Source: Odiellus spinosus (taxonomy: Eukaryota; Arthropoda; Arachnida; Opiliones; Phalangiidae). From it: a DNA stretch of 64,000 bases. The notes under the pieces were generated by a model that made no database searches, was not told the origin of the DNA, and worked only from the letters and a program-made list of their open reading frames with translations. The number at the start of each line of letters is the position of its first letter. Positions within the stretch are counted from its first letter, which is position 1. The DNA lies in assembly GCA_963920705.1 (NCBI GenBank), contig OY987230.1, positions 12,735,320-12,799,319 on the forward strand, written 5' to 3'. A program made the translations under genes and the position numbers. Shown here one piece after another: positions 10,522 to 22,024 of the stretch.

Positions 10522-11664
10522 CAAGAAGGATCAGATAAGGAGAAGAAAAGTGGGGACGGCGCGGTTCCTACTGCGTCGGCCTAAACTCCCACTCTGGGAG
10601 AACGCGGGTAGAGACGTCTCGTGGTAAAATGTTGTCACGTGGGTAAAACGGATCCTTTATCAGCTTCATAGTAGCCAACGACGCTAGTGACCACGTGACA
10701 ACAGTTTACCTCGAGAATTTCCTATCCTCCCTTTCCACCCGAGTGGGAGGTTGGCTCTTCTCTCTCTAACTCTTTTTCTTTTCTTTTCTTTTCTTTTTCT
10801 TTTTCAGTAAGAGCTAGGGCCATAAGGCCATAACAGCTCTGGAGACATGTGACGAATAGGGGTTTTAACAAAATATTATAAGAGAGGGGAATTGAAATAA
10901 AATTTTAGAAGTTAAAATTAAATTAAATAGAGGATCAAATTAGAAGTTAAATGATATTAAAAGCTATTAAATTAAACTAGAGTTTTGTAATTAAACTTTT
11001 GGATTTTGGGTAGAAAAATGTTCATTGAGTTTAACTAGTTAAATGCTATTAAATTGAGAATCAAATTAGAAGTTAAATGCTATTAAATACTATTAAATTA
11101 AACTAGAATTATATAATTAAACTTTTGAATTTTGGGAATAAAAATGTTCATTGAGCTTGACTTTGAAAAGCTTAATAGATTTAGATTCAACTATGTCAGA
11201 GGGTAGAGAATTCCAGAGGGGTGAAACACGGAAAAAGAAGGATTGTTTAACAGCGTTTAACTTGGGTCGTTTGATAAATAGTTTACGAGAGTGGCCACGC
11301 GTGACTCCTGAATTCAGGGTAAAATATTCTTGGGAAGGGTCGGCAAGGATATTGTAAAGGTGAATCAGATCCACCATGTCCCAACGCGTAGAAAGGGAGG
11401 GCCATTGAAGGGACTGCAACCTATCTTGACGGGGCCTACCTCTCAAAGACGGAGGAATCTTGGTGGCACGGTGTTGGATCGATTCCAACGTAGAGATATC
11501 CTTTACAAGGTGGGGGCGCCAGACCGGTGAACAGTATTCTAGGATGGGCCGTACGTACGCGTTATACAAAGTGGTTAGGGATGATGGATTTAGATAGGTA
11601 AAGTTTCTATTTAGGGCACCGACAACGCAGCCCCACTTTTCCTCTCCTTATCTGATCCTTCTTG
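10522..11664. mobile_element. TIR element (CAAGRAGGATCAGA family, copy 1) with 7-bp duplication, interrupted by a LINE
   Basis: It starts CAAGAAGGATCAGATAAGG and ends with the inverted CCTTATCTGATCCTTCTTG. A perfect 7-bp direct repeat ACACTGC flanks it (10515-10521 and 11665-11671). The left 251 bp match the intact copy at 41710-41990 in reverse orientation, including the CTCCCACTCTGGGAG and TTGTCACGTGG segments. After ...CTCTCTAAC-TC (10772) the match stops and resumes at AACGCAGCCCCAC (11624), so everything between is a later insertion. Non-coding. Confidence 0.9.
10773..11623 (-). mobile_element. 5'-truncated LINE (CR1/Jockey-like) inserted into the TIR element
   Basis: The minus-strand reading frame ends at the stop at 11117 and encodes the C-terminal part of a non-LTR reverse transcriptase. 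Visible are VGALNRNFTYL, YNAYVRPILEYCSPVWRP, LESIQHRATK, TRGHSRKL, FFFRVSPLWNSLP and FKVKLNEHFY, the usual order in CR1/Jockey/L2 elements. It is followed by an AT-rich 3' UTR and an AAAAG-type tail (plus strand CTTTT repeats at 10775-10806), as expected for LINE 3' ends. The catalytic FADD region is missing, so the copy is dead. The 3' UTR carries an internal ~133-bp tandem duplication (about 10934-11040 and 11068-11165) that includes the end of the ORF. Confidence 0.9.
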
Positions 11665-11820
11665 ACACTGCAAACCTACCGCAGGTTTGCAAGGACCCTA
11701 ATTTTCGCAAATTTTTTTCCCTCAAACCTGGCGCAAATTTTAGCCATGCAAAAACCAACATAAATACATCGTCTTTTTTAACTATAAAGGCGTTTTTAAC
11801 TCAAAACAAGTTTATTCTAC

Positions 11821-12124
11821 CACGGACCGTGTATATACCGGACGAGAAAAGCAAGCGTTTTTCTGCCCCGTGCACCGACTCTCAATAGAGCCCAGAAAAT
11901 AATCGTACAAGGTCATTTATTAAATTCAAATTGGCGCGTGTCTTTAAGTCGCTAGGATAGCCCTTTTGAAATTTCGCTCTCACGTGACACAAGAGTCACG
12001 AGAAAAAATAAAAAATGACCTTGTACCTCTATTTTCTCTCTCGCTTCAGAGCCCAATGCTCGGGGAAGTTTTTTTGTACAGTGGAAGGCTGGCGAAATCT
12101 CGTCCGGTATATACACGGTCCGTG
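11821..12124. mobile_element. TIR element (CACGGACCGTGTATATACCGG family) with 7-bp duplication
   Basis: A 304-bp non-coding element. Both ends read CACGGACCGTGTATATACCG and onward to GGACGAGA in inverted orientation, about 27 bp perfect. It is flanked by the 7-bp direct repeat ATTCTAC (11814-11820 and 12125-12131). It sits at the left edge of the satellite block. Confidence 0.9.
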
Positions 12125-12131
12125 ATTCTAC

Positions 12132-12480
12132 AATATTTAATTTATTTATTTATTTATTTATTTATTTCAAGAATGTTATTAATAGTTAAAAATTTGATAT
12201 TATTTATTTTACAGGGGGTGTATTTGATATTATTTATTTTACAGGGGTGTAATATTTTTTTACAATATTTGTCAAAATTTTGATTTTACAGGGGGTGTAT
12301 TTGATATTATTTATTTTACAGGGGGTGTATTTGATATTATTTATTTTACAGGGGTGTAATATTTTTTTACAATATTTGTCAAAATTTTGATTTTACAGGG
12401 GGTGTATTTGATATTATTTATTTTACAGGGGGTGTATTTGATATTGGATTTTTCTACAATAAAAAAATCTAATTTTTTAC
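12132..12480 (+). repeat. ATTT microsatellite and leader array of ~31-bp units
   Basis: A TTTA/ATTT run (12137-12168) leads into about eight units with TTTTACAGGGGGTGTATTTGATATTATTTA-like structure. These are related to the large arrays at 22-34 kb but carry TTGATATTATTT instead of TTATGATTTTTA. A ~120-bp superunit occurs twice (around 12236-12300 and 12355-12420). Confidence 0.85.
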
Positions 12481-12544
12481 AAGGGGTACCCTTTGTAAAA
12501 AAATCCTAAAAAAAATCTAATTTTTTACAGAAAAAATCCAAAAA
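12481..12544. repeat. Short palindromic A/T spacer
   Basis: Contains a near-perfect palindrome, TTTTTTACAAGGGGTACC followed by CTTTGTAAAAAA (about 12474-12503), then poly(A). It separates two different satellites. Confidence 0.5.
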
Positions 12545-13240
12545 AAAAAAAAAAAAAAATCTCAATTTTTCTCAATCTCAATTTTTCTCAATCTCAATTT
12601 TTCTCAATCTCAATTTTTCTCAATCTCAATTTTTCTCAATCTCAATTTTTCTCAATCTCAATTTTTCTCAATCTCAATTTTTCTCAATCTCAATTTTTCT
12701 CAATCTCAATTTTTCTCAATCTCAATTTTTCTCAATCTCAATTTTTCTCAATCTCAATTTTTCTCAATCTCAATTTTTCTCAATCTCAATTTTTCTCAAT
12801 CTCAATTTTTCTCAATCTCAATTTTTCTCAATCTCAATTTTTCTCAATCTCAATTTTTCTCAATCTCAATTTTTCTCAATCTCAATTTTTCTCAATCTCA
12901 ATTTTTCTCAATCTCAATTTTTCTCAATCTCAATTTTTCTCAATCTCAATTTTTCTCAATCTCAATTTTTCTCAATCTCAATTTTTCTCAATCTCAATTT
13001 TTCTCAATCTCAATTTTTCTCAATCTCAATTTTTCTCAATCTCAATTTTTCTCAATCTCAATTTTTCTCAATCTCAATTTTTCTCAATCTCAATTTTTCT
13101 CAATCTCAATTTTTCTCAATCTCAATTTTTCTCAATCTCAATTTTTCTCAATCTCAATTTTTCTCAATCTCAATTTTTCTCAATCTCAATCTCAATTTTT
13201 CTCAATCTCAATCTCAATTTTTCTCAATTTTTCTCAATCT
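12545..13240 (+). repeat. 16-bp satellite array (CTCAATCTCAATTTTT)
   Basis: About 43 nearly perfect head-to-tail copies of a 16-bp unit. The last ~60 bp are irregular (CTCAATCTCAATCTCAA) and grade into the adjoining 15-bp satellite, which shares the CTCAATTTTTC core. The two satellites probably derive from each other. Confidence 0.95.
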
Positions 13241-16200
13241 CAAAAATCTATTTTCCAAATCTCAAAAATCTCAATTTTCCAAATCTCAAATCTCAATTTT
13301 CCAAATCTCAATTTTCCAAATCTCAATTTTCCAAACCTCAATTTTCCAAACCTCAATTTTCCAAATCTCAATTTTCCAAATCTCAATTTTCCAAACCTCA
13401 ATTTTCCAAACCTCAATTTTCCAAACCTCAAATTTCCAAACCTCAAATTTCCAAACCTCAAATTTCCAAACCTCAATTTTCCAAACCTCAATTTTCCAAA
13501 CCTCAATTTTCCAAACCTCAATTTTCCAAACCTCAATTTTCCAAACCTCAATTTTCCAAACCTCAATTTTCTAAACCTCAATTTTTCAAACCTCAATTTT
13601 TCAAACCTCAATTTTTCAAACCTCAATTTTTCAAACCTCAATTTTTCAAACCTCAATTTTTCAAACCTCAATTTTTCAAACCTCAATTTTTCAAACCTCA
13701 ATTTTTCAAACCTCAATTTTTCAAACCTCAATTTTTCAAACCTCAATTTTTCAAACCTCAATTTTTCAAACCTCAATTTTTCAAACCTCAATTTTTCAAA
13801 CCTCAATTTTTCAAACCTCAATTTTTCAAACCTCAATTTTTCAAACCTCAATTTTTCAAACCTCAATTTTTCAAACCTCAATTTTTCAAAACTCAATTTT
13901 TCAAACCTCAATTTTCCAAACCTCAATTTTCCAAACCTCAATTTTCCAAACCTCAATTTTCCAAACCTCAATTTTCCAAACCTCAATTTTCCAAACCTCA
14001 ATTTTCCAAACCTCAATTTTCCAAACCTCAATTTTCCAAACCTCAATTTTCCAAACCTCAATTTTCCAAACCTCAAAAATCTCAATTTTCCAAATCTCAA
14101 AAATCTCAAAAATCTCAATTTTCCAAATCTCAATTTTCCAAATCTCAATTTTCCAAATCTCAATTTTCCAAACCTCAATTTTCCAAATCTCAATTTTCCA
14201 AATCTCAATTTTCCAAACCTCAATTTTCCAAACCTCAATTTTCCAAACCTCAATTTTCCAAACCTCAATTTTCCAAACCTCAATTTTCCAAACCTCAATT
14301 TTCCAAACCTCAATTTTCCAAACCTCAATTTTCCAAACCTCAATTTTCCAAACCTCAATTTTTCAAACCTCAATTTTCCAAACCTCAATTTTTCAAACCT
14401 CAATTTTTCAAACCTCAATTTTTCAAACCTCAATTTTTCAAACCTCAATTTTTCAAACCTCAATTTTTCAAACCTCAATTTTTCAAACCTCAATTTTTCA
14501 AACCTCAATTTTTCAAACCTCAATTTTTCAAACCTCAATTTTTCAAACCTCAATTTTTCAAACCTCAATTTTTCAAACCTCAATTTTTCAAACCTCAATT
14601 TTTCAAACCTCAATTTTTCAAACCTCAATTTTTCAAACCTCAATTTTTCAAACCTCAATTTTTCAAACCTCAATTTTTCAAACCTCAATTTTTCAAACCT
14701 CAATTTTTCAAACCTCAATTTTTCAAACCTCAATTTTTCAAACCTCAATTTTTCAAACCTCAATTTTTCAAACCTCAATTTTTCAAACCTCAATTTTTCA
14801 AACCTCAATTTTTCAAACCTCAATTTTTCAAACCTCAATTTTTCAAACCTCAATTTTTCAAAACTCAATTTTTCAAAACTCAATTTTTCAAACCTCAATT
14901 TTCCAAACCTCAATTTTCCAAACCTCAATTTTCCAAACCTCAATTTTCCAAACCTCAATTTTCCAAACCTCAATTTTCCAAACCTCAATTTTCCAAACCT
15001 CAATTTTCCAAACCTCAATTTTTCAAACCTCAATTTTTCAAACCTCAATTTTTCAAACCTCAATTTTTCAAAACTCAATTTTTCAAACCTCAATTTTCCA
15101 AACCTCAATTTTCCAAACCTCAATTTTCCAAACCTCAATTTTCCAAACCTCAATTTTCCAAACCTCAATTTTCCAAACCTCAATTTTCCAAACCTCAATT
15201 TTCCAAACCTCAATTTTCCAAACCTCAATTTTCCAAACCTCAATTTTCCAAACCTCAAAAATCTCAATTTTCCAAATCTCAAAAATCTCAAAAATCTCAA
15301 TTTTCCAAATCTCAATTTTCCAAATCTCAATTTTCCAAATCTCAATTTTCCAAACCTCAATTTTCCAAATCTCAATTTTCCAAATCTCAATTTTCCAAAC
15401 CTCAATTTTCCAAACCTCAATTTTCCAAACCTCAATTTTCCAAACCTCAATTTTCCAAACCTCAATTTTCCAAACCTCAATTTTCCAAACCTCAATTTTC
15501 CAAACCTCAATTTTCCAAACCTCAATTTTCCAAACCTCAATTTTTCAAACCTCAATTTTCCAAACCTCAATTTTTCAAACCTCAATTTTTCAAACCTCAA
15601 TTTTTCAAACCTCAATTTTTCAAACCTCAATTTTTCAAACCTCAATTTTTCAAACCTCAATTTTTCAAACCTCAATTTTTCAAACCTCAATTTTTCAAAC
15701 CTCAATTTTTCAAACCTCAATTTTTCAAACCTCAATTTTTCAAACCTCAATTTTTCAAACCTCAATTTTTCAAACCTCAATTTTTCAAACCTCAATTTTT
15801 CAAACCTCAATTTTTCAAACCTCAATTTTTCAAACCTCAATTTTTCAAACCTCAATTTTTCAAACCTCAATTTTTCAAACCTCAATTTTTCAAACCTCAA
15901 TTTTTCAAACCTCAATTTTTCAAACCTCAATTTTTCAAACCTCAATTTTTCAAACCTCAATTTTTCAAACCTCAATTTTTCAAACCTCAATTTTTCAAAC
16001 CTCAATTTTTCAAACCTCAATTTTCCAAATCTCAATAATCTCAAAAATCTCAATTTTCCAAATCTCAATTTTCCAAATCTCAATTTTTCAAATCTCAATT
16101 TTTCAAATCTCAATTTTTCAAACCTCAATTTTTCAAACCTCAATTTTTCAAACCTCAATTTTTCAAACCTCAATTTTTCAAACCTCAATTTTTCAAACCT

Positions 16201-19200
16201 CAATTTTTCAAACCTCAATTTTTCAAACCTCAATTTTTCAAACCTCAATTTTTCAAACCTCAATTTTTCAAACCTCAATTTTTCAAACCTCAATTTTTCA
16301 AACCTCAATTTTTCAAACCTCAATTTTTCAAACCTCAATTTTTCAAACCTCAATTTTTCAAACCTCAATTTTTCAAACCTCAATTTTTCAAACCTCAATT
16401 TTTCAAACCTCAATTTTTCAAACCTCAATTTTTCAAACCTCAATTTTTCAAACCTCAATTTTTCAAACCTCAATTTTTCAAACCTCAATTTTTCAAACCT
16501 CAATTTTCCAAATCTCAATAATCTCAAAAATCTCAATTTTCCAAATCTCAATTTTCCAAATCTCAATTTTTCAAATCTCAATTTTTCAAATCTCAATTTT
16601 TCAAACCTCAATTTTTCAAACCTCAATTTTTCAAACCTCAATTTTTCAAACCTCAATTTTTCAAACCTCAATTTTTCAAACCTCAATTTTTCAAACCTCA
16701 ATTTTTCAAACCTCAATTTTTCAAACCTCAATTTTTCAAACCTCAATTTTTCAAACCTCAATTTTTCAAACCTCAATTTTTCAAACCTCAATTTTTCAAA
16801 CCTCAATTTTTCAAACCTCAATTTTTCAAACCTCAATTTTTCAAACCTCAATTTTTCAAACCTCAATTTTTCAAACCTCAATTTTTCAAACCTCAATTTT
16901 TCAAACCTCAATTTTTCAAACCTCAATTTTTCAAACCTCAATTTTTCAAACCTCAATTTTTCAAACCTCAATTTTTCAAACCTCAATTTTTCAAACCTCA
17001 ATTTTTCAAACCTCAATTTTTCAAACCTCAATTTTTCAAACCTCAATTTTTCAAACCTCAATTTTCCAAACCTCAAAAATCTCAATTTTCCAAATCTCAA
17101 AAATCTCAAAAATCTCAATTTTCCAAACCTCAATTTTCCAAATCTCAATTTTCCAAACCTCAATTTTCCAAACCTCAATTTTCCAAACCTCAATTTTCCA
17201 AACCTCAATTTTCCAAACCTCAATTTTCCAAACCTCAATTTTTCAAACCTCAATTTTTCAAACCTCAATTTTTCAAACCTCAATTTTTCAAACCTCAATT
17301 TTTCAAACCTCAATTTTTCAAACCTCAATTTTTCAAACCTCAATTTTTCAAACCTCAATTTTTCAAACCTCAATTTTTCAAACCTCAATTTTTCAAACCT
17401 CAATTTTTCAAACCTCAATTTTTCAAACCTCAATTTTTCAAACCTCAATTTTTCAAACCTCAATTTTTCAAACCTCAATTTTTCAAACCTCAATTTTTCA
17501 AACCTCAATTTTTCAAACCTCAATTTTCCAAACCTCAATTTTTCAAACCTCAATTTTTCAAACCTCAATTTTTCAAACCTCAATTTTTCGAACCTCAATT
17601 TTTCGAACCTCAATTTTTCGAACCTCAATTTTTCGAACCTCAATTTTTCGAACCTCAATTTTTCGAACCTCAATTTTTCGAACCTCAATTTTTCGAACCT
17701 CAATTTTTCGAACCTCAATTTTTCGAACCTCAATTTTTCGAACCTCAATTTTTCGAACCTCAATTTTTCGAACCTCAATTTTTCGAACCTCAATTTTTCG
17801 AACCTCAATTTTTCGAACCTCAATTTTTCGAACCTCAATTTTTCGAACCTCAATTTTTCGAACCTCAATTTTTCGAACCTCAATTTTTCGAACCTCAATT
17901 TTTCGAACCTCAATTTTTCGAACCTCAATTTTTCGAACCTCAATTTTTCGAACCTCAATTTTTCGAACCTCAATTTTTCGAACCTCAATTTTTCGAACCT
18001 CAATTTTTCGAACCTCAATTTTTCGAACCTCAATTTTTCGAACCTCAATTTTTCGAACCTCAATTTTTCGAACCTCAATTTTTCGAACCTCAATTTTTCG
18101 AACCTCAATTTTTCGAACCTCAATTTTTCGAATCTCAATTTTTCGAATCTCAATTTTCCGAATCTCAAAAATATCAAAAATTACAAAAATCTCAAAAATT
18201 CCAAATCCCAATTTTCCCAATCCCGATTTTCCCAATCCCGATTTTCCCAATCCCGATTTTCCCAACCCCGATTTTCCCAATCCCGATTTTCCAAATCCCA
18301 ATTTTCCAAATCCCAATTTTCCAAATCCCAATTTTCCAAATCCCAATTTTCCAAACCCCAATTTTCCAAACCCCAATTTTCCAAATCCCAATTTTCCAAA
18401 TTCCAATTTTCCAAATCCCAATTTTCCAAATCCCAATTTTCCAAATCCCAATTTTCCAAATCCCAATTTTCCAAATCCCAATTTTCCAAATCCCAATTTT
18501 CCAAATCCCAATTTTCCAAATCCATATTTTCCAAACCTCAATTTTCCAAACCTCAATTTTCCAAACCTCAATTTTCCAAACCTCAATTTTCCAAAGCTCA
18601 ATTTTCCACATCTCAATAATCTCAAAAATCTCAATTTTCCAAATCTCAATTTTCCAAATCTCAATTTTCCAAATCTCAATTTTCCAAACCTCAATTTTCC
18701 AAACCTCAATTTTCCAAGCCTCAATTTTCCAAGCCTCAATTTTCCAAGCCTCAATTTTCCAAGCCTCAATTTTCCAAGCCTCAATTTTCCAAGCCTCAAT
18801 TTTCCAAGCCTCAATTTTCCAAGCCTCAATTTTCCAAACCTCAATTTTCCAAACCTCAATTTTCCAAATCTCAATAATCTCAAAAAATCTCAATTTTCCA
18901 AATCCCAATTTTCCAAATCTCAATTTTCCAAACCTCAATTTTCCAAGCCTCAATTTTCCAAGCCTCAATTTTCCAAGCCTCAATTTTCCAAGCCTCAATT
19001 TTCCAAGCCTCAATTTTCCAAGCCTCAATTTTCCAAGCCTCAATTTTCCAAGCCTCAATTTTCCAAGCCTCAATTTTCCAAACCTCAATTTTCCAAACCT
19101 CAATTTTCCAAGCCTCAATTTTCCAAGCCTCAATTTTCCAGGCCTCAATTTTCCAAGCCTCAATTTTCCAAGCCTCAATTTTCCAAGCCTCAATTTTCCA

Positions 19201-22020
19201 AGCCTCAATTTTCCAAGCCTCAATTTTCCAAGCCTCAATTTTCCAAGCCTCAATTTTCCAAGCCTCAATTTTCCAAGCCTCAATTTTCCAAGCCTCAATT
19301 TTCCAAGCCTCAATTTTCCAAGCCTCAATTTTAAAAAGCTCAATTTTCCAAAGCTCAATTTTCCAAAGCTCAATTTTTCAAACCTCAATTTTCCAAATCT
19401 CAATAATCTCAAAAATCTCAAAATTCTCAATTTTCCAAATCTCAATTTTCCAAATCTCAATTTTCCAAACCTCAATTTTCCAAGCCTCAATTTTCCAAGC
19501 CTCAATTTTCCAAGCCTCAATTTTCCAAGCCTCAATTTTCCAAGCCTCAATTTTCCAAGCCTCAATTTTCAAAGCCTCAATTTTCAAAGCCTCAATTTTC
19601 CAAGCCTCAATTTTCCAAGCCTCAATTTTCCAAGCCTCAATTTTCCAAGCCTCAATTTTCCAAGCCTCAATTTTCCAAGCCTCAATTTTCCAAGCCTCAA
19701 TTTTCCAAGCCTCAATTTTCCAAGCCTCAATTTTCCAAGCCTCAATTTTCCAAGCCTCAATTTTCCAAACCTCAATTTTCCAAGCCTCAATTTTCCAAGC
19801 CTCAATTTTCCAAGCCTCAATTTTCCAAGCCTCAATTTTCCAAGCCTCAATTTTCCAAGCCTCAATTTTCCAAGCCTCAATTTTCCAAGCCTCAATTTTC
19901 CAAGCCTCAATTTTCCAAGCCTCAATTTTCCAAGCCTCAATTTTCCAAGCCTCAATTTTCCAAGCCTCAATTTTCCAAGCCTCAATTTTCCAAGCCTCAA
20001 TTTTCCAAGCCTCAATTTTCCAAACCTCAATTTTCCAAATCCCAATTTTCCAAATCCCAATTATCCAAATCCATATTTTCCAAACCTCAATTTTCCAAAC
20101 CTCAATTTTCCAAGCCTCAATTTTCCAAACATCAATTTTCCAAACCTCAATTTTCCAAACCTCAATTTTCCAAACCTCAATTTTCCAAAGCTCAATTTTC
20201 CAAAGCTCAATTTTCCAAATCTCAATAATCTCAAAAATCTCAATTTTCCAAACCTCAATTTTCCAAGCCTCAATTTTCCAAGCCTCAATTTTCCAAGCCT
20301 CAATTTTCCAAGCCTCAATTTTCCAAGCCTCAATTTTCCAAGCCTCAATTTTCCAAGCCTCAATTTTCCAAGCCTCAATTTTCCAAGCCTCAATTTTCCA
20401 AACCTCAATTTTCCAAACCTCAATTTTCCAAATCTCAATAATCTCAAAAAATCTCAATTTTCCAAATCCCAATTTTCCAAATCCCAATTTTCCAAATCCC
20501 AATTTTCCAAATCTCAATTTTCCAAACCTCAATTTTCCAAACCTCAATTTTCCAAGCCTCAATTTTCCAAGCCTCAATTTTCCAAGCCTCAATTTTCCAA
20601 GCCTCAATTTTCCAAGCCTCAATTTTCCAAGCCTCAATTTTCCAAGCCTCAATTTTCCAAGCCTCAATTTTCCAAGCCTCAATTTTCCAAGCCTCAATTT
20701 TCCAAGCCTCAATTTTCCAAGCCTCAATTTTCCAAGCCTCAATTTTCCAAGCCTAAATTTTCCAAGCCTCAATTTTCCAAGCCTCAATTTTCCAAGCCTC
20801 AATTTTCCAAGCCTCAATTTTCCAAACCTCAATTTTCCAAATCCCAATTTTCCAAATCCCAATTATCCAAATCCATATTTTCCAAACCTCAATTTTCCAA
20901 ACCTCAATTTTCCAAGCCTCAATTTTCCAAACATCAATTTTCCAAACCTCAATTTTCCAAACCTCAATTTTCCAAACCTCAATTTTCCAAAGCTCAATTT
21001 TCCAAAGCTCAATTTTCCAAATCTCAATAATCTCAAAAATCTCAATTTTCCAAACCTCAATTTTCCAAGCCTCAATTTTCCAAGCCTCAATTTTCCAAGC
21101 CTCAATTTTCCAAGCCTCAATTTTCCAAGCCTCAATTTTCCAAGCCTCAATTTTCCAAGCCTCAATTTTCCAAGCCTCAATTTTCCAAACCTCAATTTTC
21201 CAAACCTCAATTTTCCAAATCTCAATAATCTCAAAAAATCTCAATTTTCCAAATCCCAATTTTCCAAATCCCAATTTTCCAAATCCCAATTTTCCAAATC
21301 TCAATTTTCCAAACCTCAATTTTCCAAGCCTCAATTTTCCAAGCCTCAATTTTCCAAGCCTCAATTTTCCAAGCCTCAATTTTCCAAGCCTCAATTTTCC
21401 AAGCCTCAATTTTCCAAGCCTCAATTTTCCAAGCCTCAATTTTCCAAGCCTCAATTTTCCAAGCCTCAATTTTCCAAGCCTCAATTTTCCAAGCCTCAAT
21501 TTTCCAAGCCTCAATTTTCCAAGCCTCAATTTTCCAAGCCTCAATTTTCCAAGCCTCAATTTTCCAAGCCTCAATTTTCCAAGCCTCAATTTTCCAAGCC
21601 TCAATTTTCCAAGCCTCAATTTTCCAAGCCTCAATTTTCCAAAGCTCAATTTTTCAAACCTCAATTTTCCAAATCTCAATAATCTCAAAAATCTCAATTT
21701 TCCTAATCTCAATTTTCCAAATCTCAATTTTCCAAATCTCAATTTTCCAAATCTCAATTTTCCAAATCTCAATTTTCCTAATCTCAATTTTCCAAACCTC
21801 AATTTTCCAAGCCTCAATTTTCCAAGCCTCAATTTTCCAAGCCTCAATTTTCCAAGCCTCAATTTTCCAAGCCTCAATTTTCCAAACCTCAATTTTCCAA
21901 ACTTCAATTTTCCAAGCCTCAATTTTCCAAACCTCAATTTTCCAAACCTCAATTTTCCAAACCTCAATTTTCCAAACCTCGATTTTGCAAGCCTCGATTT
22001 TCCAAGCCTCGATTTTCCAA
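13241..22020 (+). repeat. 15-bp satellite array (CAATTTTCCAAACCT), ~585 copies with higher-order structure
   Basis: Head-to-tail 15-bp units fill 8.8 kb. Unit variants occur in homogeneous blocks: TTTTCCAAACC, TTTTTCAAACC, TTTTTCGAACC (only 17585-18150), TTTTCCAAATCCC (18190-18530) and TTTTCCAAGCC (from 18710 rightward). Off-register junction motifs recur at fixed distances: CCTCAAAAATCTC at 14071, 15253 and 17071; CTCAATAATC at 16031 and 16514 (483 bp) and at 20221 and 21023 (802 bp). These mark higher-order repeats. Because 15 is divisible by 3 and no stop occurs on the minus strand, reading frames of up to 1645 codons appear. They encode only iterations of [15 protein letters not shown] and are not genes. 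Confidence 0.97.
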
Positions 22021-22024
22021 ACCT

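Noticed and set aside
11151-11530. Plus-strand 66-68-codon frames around 11.2-11.5 kb
   Set aside because: Antisense to the minus-strand LINE reverse transcriptase C-terminus.
13240-18177. 1645-codon minus-strand open reading frame of [10 protein letters not shown] repeats
   Set aside because: It coincides exactly with the 15-bp satellite. A period divisible by three with no stop in that frame gives an open frame automatically, and the same DNA is open in other frames in neighbouring blocks. No flanking unique coding sequence or domain.
17573-21967. Several 117-494-codon minus-strand frames (WKIEA, LENWD, RLGKL repeats)
   Set aside because: Further frame products of the 15-bp satellite; frame switches occur at off-register junctions.
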